DNA from: Fallopia convolvulus
Taxonomy: Eukaryota; Streptophyta; Magnoliopsida; Caryophyllales; Polygonaceae
DNA length: 64,000 bases
NCBI GenBank assembly: GCA_964016875.1
Contig: OZ024724.1
Span: forward strand, 13,682,501-13,746,500
Direction: 5' to 3'
In this document: piece by piece, positions 9,901 to 22,190 of the stretch
Numbering within the stretch: position 1 is the stretch's first letter
Layout of the letters: each line of letters opens with the position of its first letter
Translations under genes and position numbers: made by a program
The notes under the pieces: model-generated
The model's input: only the letters and a program-made list of their open reading frames with translations
The model's database searches: none
Told to the model about the DNA's origin: nothing

Positions 9901-11850
9901 AATGAGGACTTTGTGATTTACAGTGACGCCTCCAAGATAGGCTTGGGCTGTGTGCTGATGTAGAGGGACAGAGTGATTGCTTATGCTTCTAGACAGTTGA
10001 AGCCGAACGAGCAGAATTATCCTACTCATGATTTGGAGTTAGCAGCTGTGGTGCACGCTCTGAAGATTTGGCGTCATTACTTGTATGGGAGTACCTGCAA
10101 AGTGATGACAGATCATAAGAGCCTCAAGTACATCTTCACTCAGAGGGAGTTGAATATGCGACAGAGGAGATGGCTTGAGTTACTGAAGCATTACGACCTT
10201 GAGATCCTTTACCATCCAGGGAAAGCGAATGTGGTCGCTGATGCCCTTAGCAGAAAGACGCCTCAGGAGAGTATATTGGCTCATCTGACGGCTCAGCCAG
10301 AGTTACAGAGGGAACTGATGAGGTACGGAATCGAAGTGCAGATTCAGCGTTATCAGGGTAGTCTGAAAACCCTAGAATGTCGGTCGTCTTTATTTGAGGA
10401 AGTAAGGCAGAAGCAGGAAGATTGCCCGATGATTCAAGATTTGAGGCAGAGATTGAGTCGGGGAGAGGCACCCGACTTTGCAGAGAGAGCAGATGGTATT
10501 TTATGTTTACATGGTCGGATTTGTGTGCCTCGAGATGCAGAGTTGAGGCAGAAGATTTTGCAAGAGGCTCATGCTACACCTTACTCAATCCACCCCGGGG
10601 CGAGTAAGATGTACAAGGATTTGCGGCAATTTTATTGGTGGGATGGCATGAAGCCGGATGTAGCGAGATTCGTCGCTAAATGTCAGGTCTGCCAACAGGT
10701 GAAGATAGAGCATCAGAGACCCGGAGGAATGCTTCAGTCGCTTCCTATTCCGGAATGGAAATGGGAGGACATATCCATGGATTTTGTCACAGGTTTGAGA
10801 CTCAGCAGAGGCCATGATGCTATCTGGGTGGTGGTGGATAGACTGACGAAGACTGCTCGCTTTTTGCCTATCCGAGAGACGTGGCAAGTGAGCAAGTTAG
10901 TGGAGGTGTTTATTAATCAGATAGTTAGGCTGCACGGAGTGCCTAAGACGATTGTGTCGGATCGAGATGGGCGTTTCACTTCCAGATATTGGCAGCAAGT
11001 GCAAGAGGCATTGGGGACGAGATTACATTTCACGACTGCTTACCATCCGCAGTCAGACGGTCAGACAGAGAGGACGATTCAGACGCTAGAGGATATGCTG
11101 AGGTCCTGCGTTTTAGACTGGGGAGGTCATTGGTCAGATCACTTGGCTTTGGTAGAGTTTGCCTATAATAACAGCTGGTATTCGTCGATTCAGATGGCTC
11201 CGTATGAGGCTTTATATGGTCGGAAGTGTAGGACACCGCTGTGTTGGGATGATCCCTCGGATGTAGTAGGAGAGAGGCCACAGATGATTGAGGACACGAT
11301 CGGGAAAGTGGCCTTAATCAGAGAGAGAATGTTAGCTGCTCAGAGTCGCCAGAAGTCCTATGCAGACAAGAGGCGTAGACCGTTGGAGTTTGAGGTCGGA
11401 GCCCACGTCTGGTTGAGAGTATCGCCTACCCGTGGGGTAAGAAGATTCGGGGTGAAAGGGAAGTTGAGTCCCTGATATATCGGTCCGTTCGAGATTCTGG
11501 AGAGAGTAGGCGAGGTGGCTTACAGGCTAGCGTTGTCGCCTGCTTTGGAAGGAGTGCACCCTGTATTCCATGTTTCCCGGCTGACACAGTACGTTCCGGA
11601 TCCTAGTCACAGACTGAATTATGAGGATTTGGTGGTAGAACCAGATCACACTTTCCGGGAACAACCATTGAAGATTCTAGATCGACGAATGAAGAAACTG
11701 CGGAACAAGGAGATTCCGTTGGTGTTGATTCAATGGTCTCGGCGGGGAATCGAAGAGGCCACCTGGGAGATGGAGTCCAGGATGAGAGAGAGCTATCTAG
11801 ATATCTACCCGGGTTTAGTAGAGGCGTTTGAGGGGAAGGTTAGTAATTAG
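6955..11850 (+). pseudogene. Tekay-type gag-pol polyprotein with seven in-frame stops
   Basis: One reading frame runs from ATG 6955 to the stop at 11850 with no frameshift. Gag (to about 8280) starts with a Gly-Arg-rich tail and has two zinc knuckles, CFNCGSTAHLRSQC (8140-8181) and CFSCGKPGHLLQYC (8200-8241). The protease motif DTGATH is at 8476. Reverse transcriptase carries FIDD near 9478-9489, followed by RNase H (DAS near 9925; TDHKSL). Integrase has an HHCC finger (CQVC at 10681) and a DDE core (MDFVTG, VSDRDG, GQTER). A chromodomain ends the protein at about 11680-11800 and would direct insertion into chromatin. Stops lie at 7198, 7369, 7435, 7630, 8260, 9961 and 11473. Where the original residue can be inferred they look like Gln, Trp or Arg codons changed by C-to-T or G-to-A. 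Confidence 0.92.
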
Positions 11851-12113
11851 TGTGTTGGTTTCAGATTCGATGTTTGCTTCGTGATCCTTGTTTGCTTGAC
11901 TTGTTGTTTGACTGTTTAATGTTTGTTTGACGTGTTGCGTATTTTGGACGACCAGTATTGGTTATCGTTACCGTTATCAATCAATTTTGGTTCGAGGACG
12001 AACCTCTCTAAGGGGGAGAGGTTTGTGAAAACCTCGAAAATCTTTTCTTCACCTCGAATATCTTTTCCTTCATGTAAAAGTTTCGAGACGAAACTTTCTT
12101 AAGGGGGGTAGTA
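11851..12113 (+). other. 3' untranslated region and polypurine tract
   Basis: Non-coding stretch after the polyprotein. It contains TTTCGAGACGAAACTT and then AAGGGGGGTA (12101-12110), the polypurine tract that primes plus-strand synthesis just before the 3' LTR. A very similar ending (GGGGACGAACT, then AAGGGGGTA) precedes the 3' LTR at 57621. Confidence 0.85.
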
Positions 12114-14700
12114 TGTAATACTCGGGTTCATTTTTCTTCTAGGTCGGAAAACGAGTTTGAGTTTCATAGTTAACGTAAGCAATCAGTTCATGTTTCACCA
12201 GTAAGCTCGGATTCGTAGTTAGTAGTCTCATAGATTATCGGTTAAAACAAAAATAAAAATAATAAAAAAATAATAAAAATTCATATATATATATATATTT
12301 CTCCATTGAAGATTTACCTTATCTTCTTGTTATTTACAACTGATCAATCGTTCAACCCCAACAACTTTATCTTATCTAATTAGTTGGATAGGCACTTAAT
12401 TAACCTAATCATAATCTATCTTTCACCAAGCCAATCTTTCACCAAGCCTCCTTAATTAATTGTTCCGGTTTATAACCGAGAGATCCTAGCAGCCTGTTTT
12501 GGCCACCAATCGATCTTTTCTTGCCTTTCCCCGTCTTGTGCCGGAACATCGATAATTAATTGCGGGCACCAATCTCACCTTTTTGTCCCCTGTGGTAGAA
12601 CAGAGCGGGCAAGCACCTTCGCATCCGATTCCAGCGTCGGCGTGGTCAAGCGTTGGCCTACAATCGCGTATAGTGACCACCGGTAAGCCATCTTTTCCTC
12701 CCTTTAGTTCATTCTGTTTTTTTTTCTTTCCGAGAGGTGGGTCAGGTGGGGAAGACAGAGGGGGGTTAGCATGGGATAATCGGCAACGGCCAAAGCCCTG
12801 TTTCGCAAGGGCGCCGACGAATTCGCCGCTGCCTTCCTTCGTGGTCGCCGGGCGGGGAAGCAAGGCAGGGAGGCAATCCGAGGGCGGGATCCGTCGGTCG
12901 TCGGGGTAGTGAAGGTGGATTGGGATTGGAAAAGGGGTGGCAGGAGGGGGACGTCCCTGCGCTCTCTCAACGTTGTCGTTGTAGGGTTGTCGTCAGAGGA
13001 GTCGATCGGGGAAGACGGGGCCAGGGAGAAGGTTGCCGCCGAAGGAGGGCGACTCGAAGCCGCCTGGGGAACGCTGACGGAGAGCGAGCAAGGAGGCGAA
13101 TAGGGGGTCGCGACGTCGCATCTTCACCCTCCATCGTGGCCGCTGGTGAGGAGTTGGGTCGTCGAAAAGGGCGGAACCGAGTCGTTGATAGGTTGAAGAC
13201 GAAGCGAGAGGAAGAAGAAGAGGGGGAGGGCCCGCCTTGGAAAAGTCAAAATATGAGGCTGAGATTTAGGAATGGGGTCTCGTTTTTGAAGAATTTGGGT
13301 TGGGCCGGTCTTGTCCTCAAAAACGTGTACGTTGGGCTGGGTTGTTTTATCTACAATTCTTTTTAGTTGGGCTGATCAAGGCATACGAAAATTAAGACAT
13401 ATGAAAATATGAATTGGTGGGTGTGGAACAATTAATTGGGTTGGGTTAGTATTCATTTTTGTATGTTACGAATATATTAGTATGGTGGGTTGAGTTCGGA
13501 GTTTGGAAGAATTTAATAGTTGGGTCACTTTTATTGAAAGTCAGGTTCGTAAAGTAAGGGTCAAATCTAATCTTTTCGTCATATATTCTATTAGGAAATC
13601 GCATTCGCTCGCGCTCTCAGTCCTTCACTTCTTCCCAAGGATCCTTCGTTCGAGGTAAGTCGTTTTTCGACTTGCTCGATTCTTCTCTACCCTGTTAGAT
13701 TGCGTATCGTTATTGTAGGGCGGGTTTTGGGAACTAGTCCCGAATACCCTTTAAATTGTTTTGAACTCCTTGTGTGTTGTGTGCGTTAATGATTTTAAAT
13801 GTGTTTTATCGGAAATTATTTTGGAACGTTTTCTCTGTGTCGGTACCGTTTCCGAAACGGCCCATTGTAGCTGGTGTTGAGGAAGAGTTGGCTACTTTGA
13901 CCCGTGTGACTGGGAAAATCGTACCCCTTCAAACAAAAATTATTATATGTGTGTTTTTGGCAAGCGCTCCAGTGGAGGCTTAGCCCGGAGTTAGAAGGGA
14001 GATTGGGAAGTGGAGTGGGAGGGCCTGCCTCTACACTCGGCGTGGTGATGAGCGCCTTGGAAGACGGATTGTGGACAAAGGAAGAATTGCGTTGTTGTGT
14101 GATTGTGATTGTAAATGCGTATGTGAATTGTGTGACTGATATAACTAATTTAGGTATTGGCCTTTAGAGTTATGATTGCGGTTGTGGATTTGTATGCTGA
14201 CTTTAGAGAAATGATTTCAAAGCGTTCTACAGTTTCCATATTCTTTCTAGCTTGGTAGATTAGACGCTGACCCTTCGGGGAACATTTTTCAGTTCCAGGT
14301 ATGAATCAGGGATCCGTGCAGGAACCGAGGCAAGATGGCGGGCCGGAGCGGTAAAGAGCGCGTGTCATAGTGGGATCGGTTTTTACTAGTTATTCATAAT
14401 AGTTAGGATGTTGATTTTAATATTTGTTAGACAGAGTTGGTATTGCGTTTCGTTTATTATTATTTTTGTTTGGATAGTTCAGTTTCGGTAGGTGTGGTAA
14501 CGTTTTTGGATATTTATGATTTTCGGGAATTCATGCATAACTAAGTTTTCTAAGTTTTATCGAATAAAGGTTGGATGTTTTATTATGTTTTCTCGTTGTG
14601 CCCGAGTTGTAAGGTCCTACAGTGTAGTTGTCAACCTAATTAATAGTACCTTGTAAGGTCTATTTCCCAGTAGCGCCTCGACGGAAGTCGGGGTGTTACA
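12114..14700 (+). repeat. 3' LTR of the Tekay-type element (2587 bp)
   Basis: Starts TGTAATACTCGG and ends GTGTTACA, matching 4110-6703 base for base over long stretches, including the donor at 13655 and the GC-rich block. It is followed at once by the GAAGC duplication and the resumed integrase frame of the host chromovirus. Confidence 0.92.
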
Positions 14701-14705
14701 GAAGC

Positions 14706-15184
14706 TTGGTACTAAGCTTCTATACTCTACGAGCTATCACCCCCAAACAAATGGTCAAACTGAGGTGACCAACCGCACGCTTAGGGCTCTCCTTCACACT
14801 ATGTTGAAGGCGAACCATCGACGTTGGGAGGACTTACTTTCTATTGTTGAGTTCTCTTATAACAGGTCCAGGCACTCGGCGACGCAGTTGACTCCTTTTG
14901 AGGTCGTTTATGGCCTTAATCCTTTGACGCCGCTGGATTTCAGCCCGAGACCTCTTGCTGATGGAGAGCAGATTACCGCGGCCAACCGCGCAGAGCAGAT
15001 TAGAGAGCTTCATAGGAGGAATCAGGGACAACTAGAGAGACGCGCTTCACAGTATGCGTCTCAGCACAACCGCGGCCAACCCCCGATTGTGTTCGCTCCG
15101 GGAGACTTAGTTTGGGTGCATTTGCGCAAGGAGCGCTTTCCTGCTCAGCGCAAGACCAAGCTATCTCCACGGGGTGATGGCCCA
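14706..15184 (+). pseudogene. Chromovirus integrase fragment, segment 2
   Basis: Continues the frame broken at 4109: LGTKLL..., then YHPQTNGQTEV holds the integrase catalytic Glu, followed by WEDLLSIVEFSYN and the C-terminal FAPGDLVWVHLRKERFP. The frame is cut at 15184 after RGDGP by a solo LTR and resumes at 17157. The wording fits a chromovirus of the CRM/Reina/Galadriel group rather than Tekay; I cannot fix the clade. The upstream reverse transcriptase must lie left of the window. Confidence 0.85.
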
Positions 15185-17156
15185 TGTGACACCCTTACAC
15201 CCTACGACGTATACTCTGTAAAACTTATCTCTTGTATAAAGAGATAATTCACATATAGCAACTATTTTCACACAAGCACATATCAGAAAATAACAACCAT
15301 TTATGGTTGCACACACAGAGTTCAATTCCATTACTAATGATACTAAAACATCTATCACTCTTAACTTATATTACAACTCATATGTCTATGATGCAAAATG
15401 AGGAGGAGAAGGTTGCTTTGAGCTTCAGCTGGCCGACCTGTATGAATGTGACCTCTAAACGGACACACGTCAGTAAGTTCTAGCTGAACCTGAAAAATTG
15501 TTTTGCGATTTACATGAGTCGCATACTCAGTGAATATAAACCATCATTAATTATTTCTCACGGATTCAAACATTTAGTCCAAGTACATATACATACATAT
15601 TATATATGTCATATATGAATTTACTATGCAATTGCAAATGCTGATGTTTTCGATTCTTTATTTTGTGAACTGTTCAAGCCTGAATCTGCCCCAGGTTTCC
15701 ATTACCAACTCTTTTCCATTACCAACTTTTCCTTTCTTTTTTTTCCATATACCAACCTTTTTTCTTTTCCATTACCGACTTTTAGGCATCTTAGGCCTCA
15801 TTTGCTCATATACCATCTCTTACGCATCTTAGGCGTCATGTATGACCCGTAGGTCTCTTTTGTATACAAATCCAGGGCAAGACAGTCACAGGTCCTTTTA
15901 ATCTCATTGCAATATGCTATTCAATCAAGTGCATCCTGTAATCATATATCATATGCCATCTGTCAACATGCTTTCTGTGCAAACAACACTAGAAATTTCA
16001 AAGCTATCATATAAAACACATATATCCATATAATCCATATAACACATATATCCATATAGCTCATAAAACATATATATCCATATACCTCATAAAACATATA
16101 TATCCATATACCTCATATAGAACATAAAACACATAGGGTTGAATCTCCAGTCTATACTCACATATATTCATATTTCATATACAGCACATATGGTTGAATC
16201 TTCGGTCTATACTCACATATATCCATATAGCACATATATTCATATTTCATATATAGCACATATGGTTGAATCTCCGGTCTATACTCACCTGTTTAAGGCA
16301 AATACTACATTTCTCCCCCTTGAATCTGACCACGGTCTATTACTTGGGCTCCTATATGTAACCCAATGCAAATTAGGCTATTTTCTCTTACAAACTCTAA
16401 CCCCAAATGCAATGAAATGCCAGAATGCATTATAACTTTTTGTGCATAATTCCAAATCCTTAAAAACTTGACATCGATAAACTATATATGTAGAAGAACA
16501 TTTTTCTAGTTCAAACCTTTCTGAAAAACTTGATCAAAGGGATCCCTAATATCATTACAAAGAGAAACCCTAAAATCACTCTGAAATCTTTTACCGAATA
16601 TAAATCCGATATCGAAAACACCCTCCGAAAACTATAAACCAATTCATTTCTGAATCAAAACCAACTGTAGATTTAGATCTGGAAAAAAAATTAGGAAAAT
16701 CCAACTAAACCATTAACTAATTAAAAACTTACCAAACCACGCTTGTACTTCAAGATTAAAATCCGATAGAAGAGATTTTGTACCAGATCCACAACAAAAA
16801 CAACAAAACCTTAAATTTTCCCTTTTTTTCTTCTCTCTTTTTCCTCTCTATTTTCCCTTCTCTGTATGTTTTGTATGGCAAGAACAAAGAAATTATTGGA
16901 TATATATGTATGTTGGAGTCGGTTTACATTTTACAAAATTATACTTTTCACCCTGAAATTTCATTTACTACAAACTTTATCTGAAATAATTATTAATCAA
17001 CTTTTACTTAAAAACTTTTTAAAATATAATAAACTTTATTAGAAAATAAATATTACTTTTAAAAACTCACCATATATCATGCCAATATGCTATGCATATG
17101 CTAATAATATTATACGAATGCCAAATGACGTATGCACTTTGGTCCGGGATGTTACA
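15185..17156 (-). repeat. Solo LTR inserted in the integrase
   Basis: In plus coordinates it begins TGTGACACCC and ends GATGTTACA; on the minus strand it starts TGTAACATCCCGG. The integrase frame is interrupted at 15184 and resumes at 17157. GCCCA and ACCCT flank it and are explained by a GCCCT duplication with one change on each side. The middle, read on the minus strand (about 16730 down to 16440), matches the LTR at 41283-41620, so it belongs to the Tekay-like family of that element. No internal region is present, as expected after LTR-LTR recombination. Confidence 0.8.
16010..16290. repeat. Short tandem repeats within the solo LTR
   Basis: Two families of imperfect tandem units: about 31 bp around ATATATCCATATACCTCATAA (16010-16130), and a longer unit containing GGTTGAATCTCC and GTCTATACTCACATATA repeated about three times (16138-16290). 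They are not seen in the homologous LTR at 41256-42843. Confidence 0.75.
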
Positions 17157-17539
17157 ACCCTTTTCGTGTTGTTCGTGCTATGGGAGATAACGCCTATCAG
17201 ATTGATCTTCCTGCAGAGTACAGTGTTCATACGACATTTAATGTCTCCGACCTCACTCCATACATTGCCCCTGAGTTCGACGAGGGTGAAGCGAGGACGC
17301 TTCACACTCAAGGGGGAGGGGGTGATGACACCACACCGACATCTATGTCAGCTGAGCAGGAGGAGGAGGCTATGAGTGTTCGCTCAGATGGGTCTATCAC
17401 CCGTTCTCGGGCTAAGGCCATTGCTAGGGCTACTACTTCAGTCATTTTGAGAGCCCGACTACAGTTCACTCAGCATGTTGAGCCAGACATCGCCATATGC
17501 TCGGTAGCGACTTTATGTGACAGATCATTATTGGCCTAG
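17157..17539 (+). pseudogene. Chromovirus integrase C-terminus, segment 3
   Basis: Continues the frame of segment 2 with PFRVVRAMGDNAYQIDLP and FNVSDLTPY, the usual integrase C-terminal wording of plant chromoviruses. An acidic stretch and a basic tail (ITRSRAKAI) follow, then a stop at 17537. No chromodomain of the Tekay type is seen, supporting a different clade from the 4110-14700 element. Confidence 0.82.
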
Positions 17540-17950
17540 CCGAGCCTTAATCGGTGCCTATGTATTTATGTATTTTATTGCATAATTTGACATTATTTAT
17601 ATTATCGTTATGTTTATTTTTATTAGTGGAGGTGTGTCTCGTTTTGTATATCGGGGCTAGTCCTTGTTTTGTTAGTAAGGAGCTTCTCTATATAAAGCCC
17701 CTTCCTCTTTTGTAAAACCTAGTTTTGGATTATTGGCAATTGAGATCACTCTTGCCCTAGTCCCTTACTCTCTCAATTTACGTAATTTCTCTCTTGCTCT
17801 CTGCTTTCTTCTACATCTCTGTACCTCGTTCCTTTCAATCAACCAAACACAACTGCTTAGTCAAGACATCACGTCTCGGCATCGTTCCACTCGACATCAC
17901 CAGGCTTGGATCGCGGGAAAGCTTACAACATCGATCCTTCGGGGTTATCA
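17540..17950 (+). repeat. Probable 3' end and LTR of the host chromovirus
   Basis: After the integrase stop lies a GTGGAGGTGTG purine run, then CTATATAAAGCCCC (TATA box near 17690) and a leader ending about CGGGGTTATCA (17950). The size and layout would suit a short chromoviral LTR starting near 17630. No second copy is in the window to confirm it. Confidence 0.4.
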
Positions 17951-19560
17951 ACTTATACGACTAGTGAATTTGAAGAATGGCCTTTTGCAGATGTTTGCTT
18001 TGTTCTTTTATTTTTTTTTGAATCTCCCAATTTGGTAGAACTTATTTGCTTGCCTTGGTTGATGTTGTAGATTTTGTGACATTTGATGCCTAATCATAAA
18101 ATGCTCTTGTGCATTGGTTGGGTACTAGGGGGCACTTCATATGAGAAACTCACCCACCAATGTGGCCTCATTGAATTAACCATTGTCATATATTCTAATG
18201 GGTTTATCTGGCCTCATTTTGAAGTTAGGAATTTTATAATTCAATTTCTAGCCGGGTATGAGGTCAGGTTAAGATTCTTCTAATGTGAATCAGCTTGACA
18301 GTGGAATTTGAGATTGCAGTGGTCACATATTACATGAAATGCTTAAACTACAACAGTGGTCACATGTTGAAAGTTATAGAGCCAAAAGTGATTCTATGGA
18401 ACTTAAATGTTAGCTTATAAATGGCTGATAAGAAGACAATGAGTGATAAGTTTGAACTGATTGAATTGACAATGTCAAGTGTTGGCTTCCAAAAGTGATT
18501 CTATTGCTTGATTCCAGTGTTCCATGGATGTCCACTGTTTAATAACACTTTTAAAGGTTGTGATGTATTCCTTTTGCTGATTAAAGTTTAACACAACTTT
18601 TATGTTCTGTTTGGTTCAAATGAAAGTAGTAAACTTACTAATGCCCAAAAGCAGAAACACTAATGACAGTCTAGTTTTTGTTGTTTGATTTAGTCAAGAA
18701 ATGAAATAAGGAAATAACACTAATGACAGTCCTGTTTGATTTGCGCAAACATTCAGTAATACATGTCAAAAAAAATTTGATGAGACTTTGAAATTTACTG
18801 TTTTCATTGATTGTCTTATATTTGGTCAGGCTGCATAACTTTGTCTTTTTACCTGATTTGGAAGATCCAAAAAGTCACGTCACCCGTGAAATGTTTCTTA
18901 CACAAATGTTTTCAGTGATATTATGTTTACTTGACGGATGACTCTTAATTAGTTGATATAACCAGTGATGTGAGTTGTGAACTTGTGGTGCAAATGTGAG
19001 GGTACTTACAATATCTGTATGTTAGATAACATTTCTTGTGATGCTATCCTGCACACATGTGTTATGTATGTGAATTTGGATTTTTTTTTATTCATTTGAA
19101 AGTTATGCTTATCTTATGCCTATGTAGAAGTTTTCAAAAAAAGTTCCTTCACTATTCTGATTGGGTTTTGCTCTCTTGCTTGAATAACATCAAGATCAAT
19201 TGTTCAATGTTGGCCTAAATTTATGTTTTTCAAGACTGCCATTTGTTCTGGTGATGGAACCCTCTGATTTTTACACATGTTTCCTTTCTTTCCCCGGTAA
19301 TCTTGGAACCTTGCCCTATATAGGCTATAATGGTGGAACTCTCTACTACTTTGTGATATTATTCAAATTCTTGCCCTATGTTTTGATTTTTGTATGAATT
19401 CGCTCTAGTTATTGGCCTATTCTAATTGAACTGAAATTGAAGAAAAAATGTGCGTCATTGTATTTGCACTCTGTCAAACTTATATCACCCTATTTACTTG
19501 GATTGTTTATTACACAATTGTATTTGCACTCTAATAAATAGTTATTCTCTTCTTGAACAG
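17951..19560. other. No recognisable gene
   Basis: AT-rich sequence with only short, low-complexity open frames. I see no conserved domain, TIR or long repeat. It ends with TTGAACAG just before the next coding-like block, so part of it could be intron of that fragment. Confidence 0.5.
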
Positions 19561-21170
19561 TGGTTGACACCTGCAATGTTGTGGCATTAGGTGGTGGCGA
19601 TGGCGATAGTGGTAGTGCAGAGAGGCGGGAGGACAGTGATGGGACTGATGCGGGACCCACTGGTGGGGGTGGTGATGTGATGGGTGAGGATGTTCATGTG
19701 GGTGAATTCGGAGTTTCTACGAATGAGGTAATGGATACTGGCGGGGATTCTTCACTTCATATGGCTACAGGCATGGAATTTAGATCGGGTTAGTGGGGCA
19801 AGTCGGGCATGTCGGTACGTATATTGTAATTAATTCGTCTTCATGGTTCGTATTATTATTTAAATTATAGATATTACAAAGTTATATTTTAGTAGACATT
19901 TAATTTGGATTTTAATTTGAATGTGTTAATATGAAAACGAAATTTAGATTAGAAAAGTAGATGAAGATAGAATTGTAACTTGAAAATAGAAAAACAAAAC
20001 AAATGAATGAAAAGATAAATGAATTAGAACACGAATATTTATAGGTGTATAATAGTTGAGTAAAAAGCGATAATTGGGAATTATAACATTAATTGTGAAC
20101 ATTAAAAAATCTTTAATTAATGGAACACATAAATGGATGTTTCAGGAGAGGCTTAATGCCTTGCCTAGTCCCGCCTCCACGATGCATACTCCGCCGAGGA
20201 AAAAGAGGACGAGGTCGGCGAAGCGTCGACGTATATTGCAGTCAGAGCGTGTTGAGGTTGTGGCCCCAAAGAAGAGGGCTAGGAAGCCAAAAGTGGTAGA
20301 TACTCTTATTTTTGAGCTGCAGGGAGATGACCCGACCCCTCCTATTGCAGATAGTCAGATTTGTGAGGACATAGGTATGTCTACCCCCGTGGAGACGGCT
20401 GAGGATCTTGCTATGGACATTGATATGACCCATCGGGTCGAGGACCCTCCATTTGCTGCAGTGCCATCCCAGCATGAGAGCATATGCTGACCCCTCCTAC
20501 TGTTGTAGAGGCCATTCAGTCCCCACATCATGTACCTTTAGGGACACCAACGTCTCAAGTTTCCGACCCATTTCAGGAGGGCGACCCAACCCCTCCTTTT
20601 ACTTCACAGCTTGTATATGACCATGTTTCCGAGCCCATTCAGGATCGTGTACTGACCCCTCCTCCCACTTCACAGATTCCAATTGATCAGATTTCCGATC
20701 CTTGTTAGGAAGGCATACTGACCCCTCCTTCTGCTTCACATCCAGTAAATGACCACATTTCCGAGCCCATTCAAGATCGTGTACTGACCCCTCCTCCCAC
20801 TTCACAGATTCTAGTCGATCAGATTTTCGATCCTCGTCAAGCGGGTGTACCGACCCCTCCTCTATCTTCACAGCCTTCAGATTCCCATCACTTTGACTCT
20901 GTACATGCGCTTGTCCCGACCCCTCCTGCTCAATCTTCACAACCTCTAGATGACCATGTATCCGACCCCATACAGGAGCGCGGACCCACCCATTCTCCAC
21001 CCAGACCTCAGGATAGTCATCCCCCGTCTAGACATGTGCCTGCACCAGTTGCTCATGAGGTAGACATGTGGCATCCTGGAGGCCCACGTTTGCCTAACCT
21101 CCTTCGAGACTATCCTTCTCATGTTGCATCATCGATCTGGACTATCCTTCGAGACTATATTTCCGTGAAA
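19561..21170 (+). pseudogene. Plant-mobile-domain (MAIN-like) gene fragment with TPP repeats
   Basis: A Gly-Asp-rich exon-like block (19561-19790) starts after an acceptor-like TTGAACAG and ends at a donor-like GGTTAGTG. A second block starts after GTTTCAG at about 20141 and encodes a basic tail (RKKRTRSAKRRR), then a Pro-rich region of imperfect 18-19-residue repeats containing (L/P)TPP. It ends in HPGGPRLPNLL..YPSHVASSIW near 21080-21140, which resembles the start of the plant mobile domain of MAIN-like proteins and related transposon genes. A frameshift near 20485 and a stop near 20706 break it. The rest of the domain is missing. Confidence 0.5.
20560..20960 (+). repeat. Imperfect 54-57-bp coding minisatellite
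   Basis: About seven units with the core TGACCCCTCCT and GATCAGATTTCCGA(T/C)CC encode repeats of the type TPPxTSQxxxDxISDP. Two units (around 20640 and 20765) are nearly identical over their CCCATTCA(G/A)GATCGTGTACTG part. Confidence 0.7.
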
Positions 21171-21415
21171 AGCATAATTTGAACTCTCAATTTTTTCGAA
21201 CTAACCAAACTTGTTACAACAACTAAAACCATTAAGAGTAATTAAATTTCCCATGATGAGATGTCAATACAAAGTCATACTACTACTAATGCTATATTAC
21301 ATAACTTAAAATTAACCCTAACATGCCACATTTGGGGTTAGACTATTACGAATCCTCTTTCGGCACCACGTTTTCATCCTCTGCCTAAACGGCTCATCCT
21401 AATCATTGACGCTTG
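21171..21415. other. Short gap without a recognised feature
   Basis: AT-rich; frames are short on both strands. Stops interrupt the minus-strand continuation of the neighbouring fragment. Confidence 0.5.
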
Positions 21416-21690
21416 GGGTCATGCTTCCTTGTCCAATCCGTAGGAGGCGGAGGGAGTGGTACGTCATCACTCAACCAGACCTACATAAAAAAATTCATAA
21501 ATAATTGACAGAAAATTAAGTACAAATTAGTTATATATAAAGGATAATTACCGGGATGAAGTGGTTTTCTTGTCCTGCCAAGGCTATGGCATAAATCCTT
21601 ATGGGAGGGTGCGGGTTGTCCCCTATCGCCTTCATCGGCAAGCAGGTGTGAGAGACCTTTGACTGGCTGAAAGTCGTCATGCCAAATCAA
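21416..21690 (-). pseudogene. Unidentified two-exon gene fragment
   Basis: On the minus strand a short coding-like block (DDFQPVKGLSHLLADEGDR, then APSHKDLCHSLGRT) ends at a consensus donor (CCG|GTAATT near 21552). An acceptor (TATGTAG near 21484) follows, then WLSDDVPLPPPTDWTRKHD in one frame. I do not recognise the protein. Lying tail to tail with the mobile-domain fragment, it may be another piece of a related transposon gene. Confidence 0.35.
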
Positions 21691-22190
21691 AATATAAATC
21701 CCTAGTTACACAACTAGTATAGTCGTTAAGTCGGGGTCGAACCCAAGAGACACTTGTATCCTAAGTAATATTATTATCAACTCAAAAGGTAATAAAGGGG
21801 GATTTCGAAATTGTATTTCTAAAACTAGAGAAATTAAAGCAGAAAAAACTAGCAAACAAAGCAAAGATTGAGTTTTTATCATGTTAAGGAAAGCAATCAT
21901 ATTCAAGCATCCACATTCATCATCAAGTTATTGACCATAGATTCAAACAAGTTATTTCTTTTGGTTATTCCTATCCTGATCATATATAATAAACAAGCCA
22001 ACGGGTCATGTAAATACTTAATATCAAAACAAACATGAAACGATCATGAATAATAATGATACTAGCAGTAAGATCAAGGATATGCAGGATACATGCAAAT
22101 TGAGTTCCAACAAGTCAAGCAATAAGCATGCAATCAAATGTCTTTCTCAATGGTTTTAGTCCAACGAGTCCTAAAATATTGAGTTGCTAC

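Larger units (their letters stand above)
4110..14700 (+). mobile_element. Full-length Tekay/Del-type chromovirus (Ty3/gypsy)
   Basis: A complete LTR retrotransposon: 5' LTR 4110-6703, PBS 6707-6718, one gag-pol frame 6955-11850, PPT near 12101-12109 and 3' LTR 12114-14700. It is flanked by the perfect 5-bp duplication GAAGC (4105-4109 and 14701-14705). Domain order protease-RT-RNase H-integrase-chromodomain places it in the chromoviruses; the C-terminal chromodomain wording (ILDRRMKKLRNKEIPLV) fits the Tekay/Del clade. The insertion is recent by eye because the LTRs differ only at scattered bases, yet the polyprotein already has seven stops. Confidence 0.93.
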
